From: Rhizophlyctis rosea
Lineage: Eukaryota > Chytridiomycota > Chytridiomycetes > Rhizophlyctidales > Rhizophlyctidaceae
Length of the DNA: 53,526 bases
Direction: 5' to 3'
NCBI GenBank assembly: GCA_027596075.1
Contig: JADGJC010000284.1
Coordinates: forward strand, 1 to 53,526
Below, piece after piece: positions 13,001 to 23,437 of the stretch; position 1 is the first letter of the stretch; every line of letters starts with the position of its first letter. The notes beneath the pieces are model-generated. The model was not told where the DNA came from. It made no database searches and saw only the letters and a program-made list of their open reading frames with translations. The position numbers and the translations under genes were made by a program.

Positions 13001-15066
13001 TGGTGTTTTGGCACTTGCCCTTGATGTAAGTGCATTGTCGGTCTTGCGTCACGGAAGGGCTGGAGAAAGACGGCACCGCTTAGCGAGAATTCATATGACA
13101 AGGTATTTTTCAGAGGAATGGCACAAAATACGGATGCATACCAGCACTTGATGTTGTCACCTCCGCTTGGGCAGTACCCATTCAGGTAAGTAGCAGAACA
13201 GGATGTTAACGTGCTCTGACATTTTCCATCAACTGCTTGGCACTCGGAATCCTGCTTCACTGGAGGGCTAAGGGAAGAATGAGACATTATTGTTGAGCGC
13301 CGGTGCGCTTACTACATGGGCAACGTACCAGCATTGGACACTGTCACCAGAACTTGGGCAGTAACCGCTCAAGAAGCCGGCGTCGCAAGACTTCGAGTTG
13401 TCTTGACATTTACCGCCAGTGTTGGTGCACTTCGTATCTTGTTTGATGGGTTGACTAAATGAGAGATATGTCAGCACACGTCATAGAAAGTCAAATGCAA
13501 ATGCCGCTCAGTAAAGGAAGAGCATACCAGCATTTGATGTTATCGCCGCCACTTGGACAATAGTTGCTGATGTAACCACCAGGGCACGGCACTTTGGTGT
13601 CTTGACAGATTCCGCTGATATTCTTACACCTCGCATCTTCCTTTGGTGGACCAGCTGGTTGACTGTGAAAGGTTTCGGAATTTTAGTGTGGTACTTGTAA
13701 CTCTACATTACAATGAAAACACTTGGATCTTACCAGCACTTGATGTTGTTTCCGGAGCTCGGACAGTAGTTGGTCAAATAGCCGCCGGGGCATGACTTTG
13801 AACTGTCTTGAGATGTTCCACCAACTCCTTTGCATTTTGAATCCTGGACGGGAAGACTACATGTTGATATCCTCGTTAGAAAAGCTACTGATCATGGCCG
13901 TCTGAGGAAAGGAGACATTCACCAGCATTTGACGTTATCCCCAGAGCTAGGACACATGCCAGCGGTATACCCTCCCCCACAATCATTGCTTGTTTCCTGA
14001 CAAACGCCCCCCTTATTCTTGCATGCAGAATCTTGCGGATATTTGCCGCTTGTTGGCAAGCAACATTTGACGTTATTGGGCGAGGACGGACAGGAGCCGC
14101 TGATGAACCCTCCTGGGCACGAGTTGGAGGTGGACTGACAGGATCCTCCTTTGTTGGTGCAAGCGCTGTCTTGAGGTTAGGCCGAGCCTATACCTTGGTT
14201 CGGGAGACTGTTGAAGAAGGGTGAGCGGCGACCACGCAACGTCCAGGCTTGATTTGTACTTACCAGCACTTGACGTTATCAGCTGAGCTCGGGCATAGCC
14301 CGCTTTGGTACCCTCCAGGACAACTTCCAGATGTGTACTGGCAAACTCCGTCTTTTGCAACGCAGAAAGAGTCCTGCGTGATTCCTCCACTACTCCCCGG
14401 GTCAACCCAACGAGCGCAGGAAATGGAGCTGATATGGACCGTGTTGAAGTCGAGATTCTTGACCCATGTGCCCGTACTTTGGAATCGACGGTCCTAGAGA
14501 AGCCCAGCGCACATTAGCTTGTGTTTGATTCAAGGAATCAAGCTATCAGCTGAGCTAAGATACGATCCGAATCAAGATGAGGGAAACGATACGAATCAAG
14601 ATGCCCCATTGAACCGGCGACCAATGGCAACCAACATGAAGAAGCTCTGTTATATTGTCCGCAAACCAATGCTTGCCGAACAATACCCATCAATCACCAT
14701 CCTACTTACATGCTCAAACCATCCCAAGATGACGGTATCCTCAGCCTTGACATAGAACCTCGTTAAGCACCCGGCTGGACACAAAAACCCATCTGCATCG
14801 CGTGTGTACCCATCCGACTTAGCGCCGGGCGGGAGGCCGATTTGCCCTGTCACCCTCTTGGTACCCTCTTCAAAGGGGGTGAGGGAGCTGTCAGGCCATT
14901 GAGAGGTGATGGTAATCCATTCGGTTGAATCGTTGTCAACGTAACCACATCCGTAATAGCTGCTGCCAATATGGGACGCGCAGGTGCTAGCATGGACGAG
15001 CGGAGTTTGGATGACGAGCTGGAGTAGGAAGAGAGCATATACAGTGAACGGCATAAGTCGGGACAT
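10095..15066 (-). CDS. Secreted Cys-module / NucA-NucB nuclease / DUF1906 protein (1203 aa)
   Basis: Exons: 15066-14710, 14493-14264, 14165-13923, 13856-13734, 13662-13528, 13454-13329, 13267-13142, 13059-12873, 12783-12707, 12645-12565, 12500-12453, 12387-12222, 12167-12053, 11991-11933, 11859-11451, 11381-11222, 11153-10776, 10686-10095. Phases agree throughout and the total is 3612 nt. Order: signal peptide (about 1-26); N-terminal Cys-containing domain (to about 155); ten six-Cys modules ending CPSSGDNIKCC or similar; Thr/Pro linker; a domain of about 692-830 with CDEYAFAS at 744-751 and a QGS motif, matching the bacterial-type NucA/NucB DNase family; a beta-rich segment; a Thr-rich linker; an eleventh module; then DUF1906 from 1012 to the end, with GIDYAFD and IYFSVDFD. 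Signal peptide and paired cysteines imply secretion. NucA/NucB proteins cut DNA. DUF1906 is a glycoside-hydrolase-like fold of unproven activity. The Cys modules are probably binding modules. The acceptor of exon 3 is the least certain boundary. Confidence 0.85.
12453..14376 (-). repeat. Tandem array of ten Cys-rich modules, roughly one per exon
   Basis: Each module is about 40 residues: QD-S/T-x-C, then GxC(Q), a Cys four to six residues later, a GG-Y/F stretch, then YCPSSG-D/N-N-I/V-K-C-C. That gives six cysteines. Exons 4, 5, 6 and 7 are each one module with a phase-2 intron at both ends, cut inside the last Cys codon (TG|C or TG|T). Exon 3 carries two modules, with an unsplit CC between them. 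Modules nine and ten each have an extra internal intron at different positions (after 12873 and after 12565). An eleventh copy lies apart, at the end of exon 17 (near 10776-10870). Confidence 0.9.
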
Positions 15067-15828
15067 TGTGCTTTCTCGCAGTGGTTGATTGGAAGCTGAA
15101 AACCTTCCTCCCATCAACTTTGCACGTCCACCAGTTATACTTGTATTTATATTTTTGTCGTTTGAAGTTCTGGAGTCTGAACCCTCGCGAAGGAAAGTTG
15201 TGAGTTCGGTTGTTTACAACACCCACTTTGTGTTCAGGTTCGATTTCCATGGTGTATGGCCACACCAGCGCCGTCGGAGTCGGAGGTGCAGACCTATGAC
15301 GCTGTAAGGGGTGCTCCGGAGTCCGGACGTACCAAAGCACACCCACCACAAATGGAAAAGCAGGAAGAGAAAGCGGGCAAGATCGAGAAGGCCGAAAGAA
15401 AAACAAATAAGATGAGTAAGCGCATGTTTTGGTTATAACGCTAGTAGGAAGCTGTTGTGACAACGTTGGTCATTGTAGAGGTTCGGAATCACCTCAAGTC
15501 TCAAGGCCATCCCGCAACACTGAGTAACTGCGTACACCTCGTTCACCCCAAATTAGCCCCGACTCATCTTCATGTCGGTGGAGACCCCAGTGGCATCCAA
15601 CGTAGCGTGGCTCGCTTGGCCTCCTTTGGTGTTTTCAAGGTGGAGTTCCCACGTCAAGGAGCCGCATTGAGAAGGGCCAAAATTACGGGAGAGTGGGGAG
15701 GCAACTCGACAGTTGGGGTGAGGAATCCGACACGCTCGATTTGCCACCAAAACGCCAACGGCACAGTGACGCCTCATTGCCAAACTTGTCTCACCGGGCG
15801 TATGCCACAAATGCGAGTAGTCCTTCCA
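15067..15828. other. Intergenic: promoter side of the secreted protein and tRNA upstream region
   Basis: The start codon of the secreted protein lies at 15066 on the minus strand, so its promoter is in the left part. No clear TATA box or other motif stands out. Short frames here show no domain. The right part leads into the tRNA gene. Confidence 0.5.
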
Positions 15829-15901
15829 GCGAGATTGGCTCAGTTGGTAGAGCGTAGGTCTCATAATCCTAAGGTCGTGAGTTCGATCCTCACATCTCGC
15901 A
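15829..15901 (+). tRNA. tRNA-Met (elongator), anticodon CAT
   Basis: The sequence folds as a complete cloverleaf without an intron. The acceptor stem is GCGAGAT/ATCTCGC with discriminator A. D-arm GCTC/GAGC, anticodon loop CTCATAA, and T-arm GTGAG-TTCGATC-CTCAC are all present. The anticodon stem TAGGT/TCCTA has a T:T closing pair, as in elongator tRNA-Met of other fungi. The internal A box (TGGCTCAGTTGG) and B box (AGTTCGATCCT) are intact. CAT with this stem and no initiator features points to the elongator, not the initiator. Confidence 0.95.
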
Positions 15902-15911
15902 CTTCCTTTGA

Positions 15912-15915
15912 TTTT
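15912..15915 (+). terminator. RNA polymerase III terminator (T4)
   Basis: A run of four T's follows the tRNA 3' end by 10 nt, the usual Pol III stop signal. Confidence 0.6.
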
Positions 15916-17512
15916 CCCCCCCTTTCTCTTCCTTTGTTGGCCTCCTGTTGTTGGTCTCCTGGCAGCTAAGCTTTTTCTAAATCATTTCGAAACTTAAAAA
16001 CGGACAAACCTGCTGGACAAGCTCCCGTCAATAAAGACTCAGCATTGATTGGCCCCTCGCTCAAAACCTTCCTTACTACGGTTGATTCCATCCAATCAAC
16101 ATAAGCTGCAGCGTCATGCAATTCATGAGATCAGATCTAATTTCCAGTTTCCATGTCTCATTTTAAAACAGAACGGATGATCTGAAACATCTGTGCACGT
16201 TTAGATTGCAATTCATCACACTGATCGCGCAGTTGATAGATGGATTGGCGACAACACTAAAACCTCAGAATGATCGCACAAAGTCAGTGATCCAGTCAGT
16301 AATAATCATTCTTTGGAATCCTATGCAATCATGTATGCATCAACTTATTGGTCAGATGGAAAACGTTGGACGTGTCTTTAGCAGCATCGCAAAGAGTGGC
16401 AAGAGCATCCGCGTGTCTGGTATTTTTCCTTTTGGCACCAGTCAAAATCTTTTTGAGCCATTTTGTTCCGTCTGTGTGAAAGGGGTTCGAAGTCGTGGCT
16501 ATCGTGCGCCGACGCGCGGTACTCGCGATGGCTCATATAATAAGTGCACAATAGTCAACAGCCACCATGCGCAAACATTACTGTACGATGCATGAAGGAG
16601 GCCGACATAGCTTCTTCTCCCTTGAACCGTCCCCAAATTTGATCTTCTTCCATATATGACGACCCGAAGTCAGATGATGACCGCTGATCAGGACCTTTCT
16701 GGTGGGAGTGCTGTTGTTGGCTCGAGTTCATCGTCTCAGCAGACCGCTTGATGAGCCACGGGCACCAAGTGTTGTAGATTGTTCTTTTTGCTAGATTCAA
16801 GTCCGTACATCTGAGCACATTTGTGGAAAAACGAAAGAAATCGGAAATCAATAGGTCTACCGGCACCGTTAACCGAGATGAGCCATTGGATAGGGGAGGT
16901 GAGCTCACAAGACGGTCATGTTTTGTGAGATCAGCTTTCCATTCTTTTAGCCCACAAAGCTAATTCAGGTCTCATATGCAAGGGAAGGAATGAATTCTTG
17001 AAAATTGATGGTTTCGAAATGTGCAGTAGCATCGAGAAGGTGCAGCTGAAGGATATAAAGTATCCAGACCGATTGGCGTCCACCTTTTTGGTTCTGACAG
17101 TGTACTCAACTTTGGAACTACTAAGTAGTACTTTACCTTCTACTTTTACATTCGCTCGCATGACAAATCAACCAATAGCAACATGTATGCAGGTCATGCT
17201 GACGGTCATGAGTGAAGGTTTGACGCTATGTACCCATGCCGCCTGTCGCCAACTTCTTTTTTGAGCTGCTCCTTGAACGTCGTCACAACTGCCCCTGCGC
17301 AACCCAATCCCCCTCATAATCAGCAAAAAACTATTTTGGGGGTCTTGAGTGCTGGTGTGGATGAATCCCAGTGTAATCGCATCCACCCAATCGCACGAAC
17401 CAACTGCATACAAGGCCACAATATAATCTGGCAGTAAATGGCATCTCCAAATACCTAGGCGTAGGCCTACATCTGAGGTTCGCAAAAATGCACAAAATGA
17501 AGACACATCCAT
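15916..17512. other. Intergenic, no recognisable gene
   Basis: Ordinary sequence between the tRNA and the 3' end of the repair gene. Short frames on both strands have no domain or splice partners. No tRNA-associated retroelement features (terminal repeats, target duplications, polymerase motifs) were found next to the tRNA. Confidence 0.5.
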
Positions 17513-20500
17513 CTACCCATTACACCCAGCAATATGCTTCTTAACCTCCGGGATATTCTTACACTCCCTCCCGCACCGATGACACTTCAACGGACCCTTC
17601 AACAGCGCTTCGTGTTGTGCCGGGTCAAACTGTTCCAAAGGCAAAAAATGATCAACGACTTGTACCATGTACGGAATGTTTGTATGTAAGGTTAATCCAA
17701 CTTACCCAGACCTTCCCCTCATCCCTCAACATATCCCTCACAATCCCAAAATCCTTAAAAAAGCCCGTCGTGAACGACTTCCAATGTTTCTTGTTCTTGA
17801 ACGCGTCGCTGTCGAAGTCTTGGGATATGACGTGAAGGTGGAGGTGTCTGCCAATCACACAAACACACATGAGCAAAAAAAGGTTCATACATCACCAAGG
17901 ACCGATAAATCACTTGGTTTCTACAACTCACCGCATACTAGGCACAGCATGAAACCCAATCCTAAACTCCTGTTCGCCCTTGACGATGTTTGTTCTGCCG
18001 CCGATGGATTTTTGTATTTCAGACACGAGTAGATCGGCACGTCGCTTCATCTGCTCCAAAAGTCCCAAATCATTCGTTTTAAGATGCGTCAAACTATCGA
18101 TCGGACGACGTGGAAGGACCAGGTAATGGTGTCGTGACTATGCCATCAAAAAAAATAACTCATCAAGGCCATCACACCAGCGAATCAGAGCGGCGAACTC
18201 TTAAATCCCTTCGCATACCTTCCCAAACTTATCCCTAACAACAACAACATCTGGATCAAACTCCACCACCTCCTTCCCCAAATACTTCTCCGGGTTCTCA
18301 CAATAAGGCCGTAAAGCATCACTCCACCCCCCACCAAACTGCCTCGCCGAATTGCCCTTAAACTTATCATAATCATAGTTCCCCTTTGCCGGCGACCGGA
18401 TCGGCGGCGCCTCAATTGGTGGTGGCGTGGAGCGGTCCATGAGGACATCGACTGGCGCAAAACGCAAGAAGGAGACATAACAGTAGCGAATGAATATCCA
18501 AAAAACATGCATGGTTTTGTATGTACAGAACTGCCAAAAAAGCTCTACTTACATAAACTCCTAGTCTGCCCACCATTCCCTACACCACCACTGGCTTTCT
18601 CCTTCCCTTTTCCCTTCTCGTCTGGATCCGCCTTTCCCAACCCCAGCTTCGCTTCCTTGGCAAAGCAGTCAAGCGCAGCTCTGTACGTGCTTTCGAGCTG
18701 TTCGATGGCTTTATCGGTGGCGTCTAGGCAGTGCGGACGGGAGGGGTTCATGTTGGGACCGACAACGTGAATGACCTGGGCAATACACAGTAAGCAGCGT
18801 GTCAACAAATTCGAAATGGATATGACTTGACGAACCTCCAGTACGCCTTCTTCAGATGCCAAAGGAGATGACTTGTCCACCTCAACAGGATACGCTTCAC
18901 CAACCTGATCATGTGGTTAAGATGGAGTGAGCAAGGTCTCAATGTTAGTGCCACCATTGACGGCCCAAACTCACCGTCGCAGGCCTCGTATACTGCGCTT
19001 TCGTAGACTCAGCCAAAGTCGGTCCAGCACGATCGTAAACCGCCTTACAAACCGCCGTTGCAGCTGTGTATCATCCCCATTAGTCATAGACTCACAACTA
19101 ATACAAAAGCACCTTCTCGAAAACATACTCGGCTTCCACCGCCACGAAATCTCCACAACAACATACTGGCACGCAACTCCACTGCCAGTTTTCAATCTCG
19201 ACAAATCGCCGACAAGCGCGCGGAATCTTGGTGAGCCTTTCAGTTCCTGCAAAACGTCCTGTTAAAAGTATTAACACACGAAAGGCCGCGGGCTATTACC
19301 TTCGCAAATGCATCAACAACCTCCGTCTGCGAATCCACAAGCACAACCTCCACACTCTCATGTTCCTTCAAAAACCCCGAAATCAACGGCCCTGCGCACT
19401 TCACGGCCTCCTGCAAAGGTACTTTCCCTTCATCCGTTGATATGGAGGGAATCGCAAGTCGTACCACTCCCTTCCCTACAAGAACAATTCTATATCAGTC
19501 TCGTTGCGCACTAAAGGGTGCAAAGTACCGCAAATCTCACCAGCAGAAGCATCATCACTCAAACTCGAATTACTCTTGGAAAGACTGCTACTACCCCGAC
19601 TGAGCACCGGCGTCAGACTTCTGTCCCTTCTCGAACTGCCAACGGAGGATCGGCCGCGTTCCAAGCGTCCAGCGGACCCCAATGATCCCGCGTTCGAGGA
19701 AGTTGATGTCGGTGAGGCTTTGGGAGGTTCATTGTTGGCGGGAGGAGTTGTATCTTTCTTATCTGACTCGGGGCCCTGCCCAGTAGTTGGCGAGTCCTCG
19801 TGCTCACTGTCGCTTTCCGTCTCGGCCGGTTTGGCTCTTTTGGGAATCCACGATCCAGCTGTTGCGGGCGGTGTCGTCTTTTTCGGACTCTCCTTTTTGG
19901 GACTGGGCTTCTTGGGCTCTGGTTTCTCTTCCTTTTCCCCTTTATCCTCTTCACCATCGTCGCTGTCACTCTTCTTCCTTTTGGGAATCCAAGAGCTAGA
20001 CGCTCCAGCATCACTGCTCTTCTTAGAACTACTGGCAGCTGGAGCAACGCGTTTCTTTGGCGCCGGATCATCGTCACCGAAGTAATCATCTTCATCTTCG
20101 TCCTCATCACTTTCCCTATAATCCACCCGTTTCCGCTTAGCAGAACGGACCCGATCGGACACCGTTCCCGCATCCCTCTTCCCACCCCGTTGACTAGATT
20201 TCCGCTTGGACAATGACCCACCATCATCCTCATCATCCTCATCATCCCCACGCCGCTTTGTGGACCCTCCCTTTTTACTCTTCCCCCTTTTTGGTATTTT
20301 CTCCTCGTCTAACCATGGATGAGCAAATTCTGCGAAATGATCCGGGTTTTTACGGTAGCAAGCCTTCCCATACTTGCACTTTGGGCGGTCATCTAAAGCG
20401 TCACCATCATCTTCACCCTCCTCCTCTTCATCGTCATCGTCCTCTTCGTCGTCGCCGACTACAAAGTCGGGATCATCGGGATCAAAGTAATCGTCACTAT

Positions 20501-21370
20501 CGGCAGCTCCGTACACGTCGTCATCATCGTCATCGGCAGCACGCCTCTTTTTGGGTTTGGGTTTGGGTTTAGGGGTGGGTTTGGCGGATGTTTTTGCCTT
20601 TTTTCGTGATTGTGCTGGCTCATTTTCGTCGTCTTCCTCGTCATCCTCTGACGGACGTCGCTTCTGCGCTGACGTGGACGATTTCTTTGCTGCAGGTTGT
20701 GCTGGTTCCGCTTCACCATCATCCGTTTCCGAGTCTGATGCGCGTGACTTTTTGATGTTGCGTTGAGATGCAGGAGGTCTGGTGAGCAGTGGCTTATCAG
20801 AATCATATGGTGCCCTCAAGACTAATGTGTTTCATTCTTACGGATCTATGTCAATTTTGAAGTAGTGCTCTAGCGGAGCGTCACCAACACCTTTCAGCTG
20901 AAGGGGAATATCTTAGCTGCAAGTCGCGAGTAGAAGTACACCAGCGCGCCATACCAAATATACTCCGTCACCACTCTGAAGCGTGTATTCCTGATTCCGA
21001 ACCATATCCTCGCTCACTCCTTTCCGCTCAACTACGCTCGTATTGGGCCCAAGCTTCAAGCCAACATGATAAAAGTTCAGGTTGAATTCCTGCTGTCAAA
21101 GGTTCAATGCACACGTACCTGGGTGACCGTGACCGTCCCATCGTTTCCATCAAATTGTACTTTCACTGTAAAGCAAAGACATTCCTTCAGTTGATGGACA
21201 TATCAGCAAAATACGTGCGTTCCCACACCTTGCTCTCGACTGCACCGCTTGCTTTCCACACCAAACACTTTTCTTCCAAGAATCAGGTCCCCTTTCACCC
21301 CGTCCTTCGCGCTTGCATCCGCAAGCACGTACTTCTCGCCAGTCTCTTGTATGAGGGTTATTTGATGCAT
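17513..21370 (-). CDS. Aprataxin-type DNA repair protein: FHA-PBZ-macro-HIT-zinc finger (984 aa)
   Basis: Exons: 21370-21229, 21165-21119, 21053-20955, 20897-20842, 20778-19541, 19475-19300, 19246-19129, 19063-18975, 18904-18836, 18775-18553, 18451-18219, 18137-17932, 17847-17706, 17629-17513; phases agree, total 2955 nt. An FHA domain (about 1-112; LGRKVF, CSREQ, GPNTS) would bind phosphothreonine. A PBZ finger near 248-268 (CKYGKACYR...HFAEFAHP) would bind poly(ADP-ribose). Between and after them lies long acidic/basic disordered sequence with repeated acidic runs. From about 528, macro-domain segments appear (RLAIPSIST, VIHVVGPNMNP at 679-689). The HIT motif HLHLHVIS at 900-907 holds the catalytic histidine triad, followed by NKKHWKSF. 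A C2HC finger ends the protein (C962, C965, H978, C982). HIT plus this finger defines aprataxin/Hnt3, which removes AMP from aborted ligation ends in nuclear DNA. Fine placement of exon 3 and exon 14 acceptors is by best fit. Confidence 0.88.
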
Positions 21371-21667
21371 TGCTGCAGTTGTTTGCTTTTGGAGGGCGTG
21401 ACGATGAGATTGGTGTCCTAAAATACCCCTTGGGTTCCGCAGCCTTTGAGCCCGCGCAGAGCCTGCGGCACTTCGATGGTGTTGGCGACTTTGGCTACTT
21501 TCCTCATTGCAATCGCACTCAAATATTTGGTTATAAATTTTTGACCTCCGAAATTTGCACAATTTGTTGCTATTTTTGTTCCACCTTTTTTGTTTACTCT
21601 CCTGCACTTTCCCAAGGGTCACTTGAACTTACAACTCGTTTCCTTGCCGTCACCCACTATCAGCAAA
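21371..21667. promoter_or_regulatory. Shared divergent promoter, 297 bp
   Basis: Only 297 bp separate the start codon of the FHA/HIT repair gene (minus) from that of the SRP40-like gene (plus), so both promoters must sit here or in the 5' UTRs. The right half has T-rich stretches (about 21537-21600) ahead of the plus-strand gene. The ATG at 21668 follows AAA and is followed by G, a favourable context. No specific factor site is claimed. Confidence 0.55.
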
Positions 21668-23437
21668 ATGGCAAAGACAACAGAGCCGAGCGCCGCCGTT
21701 GTTGCGGCACTTCATATATTGCAGGCTGTTGTACCCGAGGAAGTGGCTGTTATCAAGAAGAAGCTGAAACTGGTGGGCCGGTTGCGAGTCGGAAGGCTAT
21801 TTGCCCACGTGAAACCTTACAGCTTGTTGCAATTCAACTACCACAGGGGGACACCACACCGTCCAAGAAATTGTTGGAGAAACACGGAGACCTTTTTGCT
21901 ACAATGAAGGGGTAAGTCGCCTCCACTGCTTCCGATAGTCATTTGGCAGTGTTCAGTAAACACTTTCTCGGCAACAGAGCCGAAGTGGCCAAAGTGACGC
22001 AAGCAAACGAAGCTTCCGACTCTGACTCTTCGGAAGACGACGAGGAAGAGGACGAGAAGCCCAAAGCCTCCAAAGCCGCCTCAGCCGCCTCTGGTTCCGA
22101 CTCCTCCTCCTCCGACGAGTCCTCTTCGGAAGACGAATCTGACGAAGAACAGGAAGACGACAAGAAAACTGACACTGCAAAGGAGGCCGAGTCTTCATCA
22201 TCTGACAGCGATGACTCAGACGAAGAAAAAGAAGAGAAGGAAACCGAAACTGCAAAGAAAGCGGAGTCATCTTCCGAAGACGAGAGCTCCAGCGAGGAGG
22301 ACAGTTCTGATAGTGATAGTGATAGTGATGAGGAAGAGTCGGACTCGGAGGAGGAGGAGGAGGAGGAGGAGGAGGAGAAGGAGAAGACCAAAGAGGCGGC
22401 ACCCAAGAAGAAGGGGGCAGAATCATCCAGCGAAAGCGAGGACAGTGATAGCGATGAATCCGAAGACTCTTCTGAGGACGAAGAGGAGGACAAGAAAGAA
22501 ACTCCAGCCGAAAAAGCCGCATCCGACTCAGAAAGCGACAGTGACTCCGACTCTGATTCTGATGAAGAAGAAGAGGAAGAGGAAAGGAAGCAACCTACCA
22601 AGAAAGCCGCATCTGACCCCGAAAGCGACAGCGACTCCGACTCTGACTCTTCCTCCTCAGAAGAAGAAGAGGACAAACCCAAAACCCCGTCCAAAACCCC
22701 CAACGGCACCACCACGAACGGCAAAACCTCCAAGTCTGACTCCTCCTCCTCGGATTCCGACTCCTCCTCCTCCAAACGAAAACGCACCACCGACTCCCCC
22801 TCCACCACCCCCGCCAAAAAGTCCAAATCCACCGAAAACGGCACACCGGCACAAAATGGCAGCAACAAACGTAAGCGGGAGGAATCTGATGATGACGAGG
22901 AGGAGGAGCCGGCGGGGAAGAAGGCTAAGCAGATTGAGGTATGTTGAAATTGCTACATGCCAGCATGGGATACGGGTTCATATGTGAATCCTCAAAACTT
23001 ATCTCCTTGCATTCAGCGCTTCCAACGCATCGAAGTCGACAAAGTGGACAAGAGTTTGATTTTGGATAATCGGTATATGTCGAAGGTTAGGAAGTGGAAT
23101 GGGTGCTGTGTTTCGGTTATCTACTTGTCTCCAATCTCCTTCAAATTTGTGTTGGGTCCGTTCGTGGCTGGCATCTTTCTGACCCCTTTTCATTCGGCTA
23201 TGTAGGGCGGAGCGGAATCCAGCTACGGTTTCAAGGCCCATCAAGATCTGATCGTCACGCGTGGGAAGGGGTTCAGGACTGAGAAGACTAAGGTACAGAC
23301 TCAGCCATCAGAAGTATATTGTCCAGATGTTCCACAGTTTCTCATGCATTTAATGTATACAGAAAAAGCGCGGAAGCTACCGCGGAGGCCAAATTGACAC
23401 CAACTCGTACTCTATCAAGTTTGACGAGTCTGACTGA
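21668..23437 (+). CDS. SRP40: SRP40/Nopp140-type nucleolar phosphoprotein (461 aa)
   Basis: Exons 21668-21772, 21823-21911, 21978-22938, 23017-23085, 23206-23292, 23363-23437; phases agree, total 1386 nt, TGA stop. The short N-terminal domain (about 1-65) is followed by a large Ser/Asp/Glu-rich centre with basic blocks, full of serine-acidic stretches typical of casein kinase 2 substrates. The last 75 residues are the conserved SRP40 C-terminal domain: RFQRIEVDKVD, LILDNRYMSK, YGFKAHQDLIVTRGKGFR, then RGSYRGGQID and SIKFDESD at the end. Family members are nucleolar chaperone-like proteins tied to snoRNP and ribosome assembly. Length is close to yeast Srp40. The acceptor of exon 2 could alternatively be 24 nt downstream, in the same frame. 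The centre is low complexity, so its frame is supported mainly by continuity with the C-terminal exons. Confidence 0.9.

Noticed and set aside
15829..15901. Initiator tRNA-Met
   Set aside because: The anticodon stem has the T:T closing pair and lacks the three G:C pairs of initiators, matching the elongator form.
21089..21118. A 26-29 nt intron in the FHA domain using an early acceptor
   Set aside because: Too short for splicing; the acceptor at 21054 gives a 65-nt intron and restores the expected FHA sequence before GPNTS.
21939..22868. Long open frame on the minus strand, Ser-rich, antisense to the SRP40-like gene
   Set aside because: It mirrors the GAN/TCN-rich repeat sequence of the Ser/Asp/Glu region. 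The plus strand has correct splicing and the conserved SRP40 C-terminal domain.
22211..22987. Arg/Lys/Pro-rich plus-strand frame of 258 codons
   Set aside because: Shifted frame of the same low-complexity exon; no start context, no domain and no splice partners.
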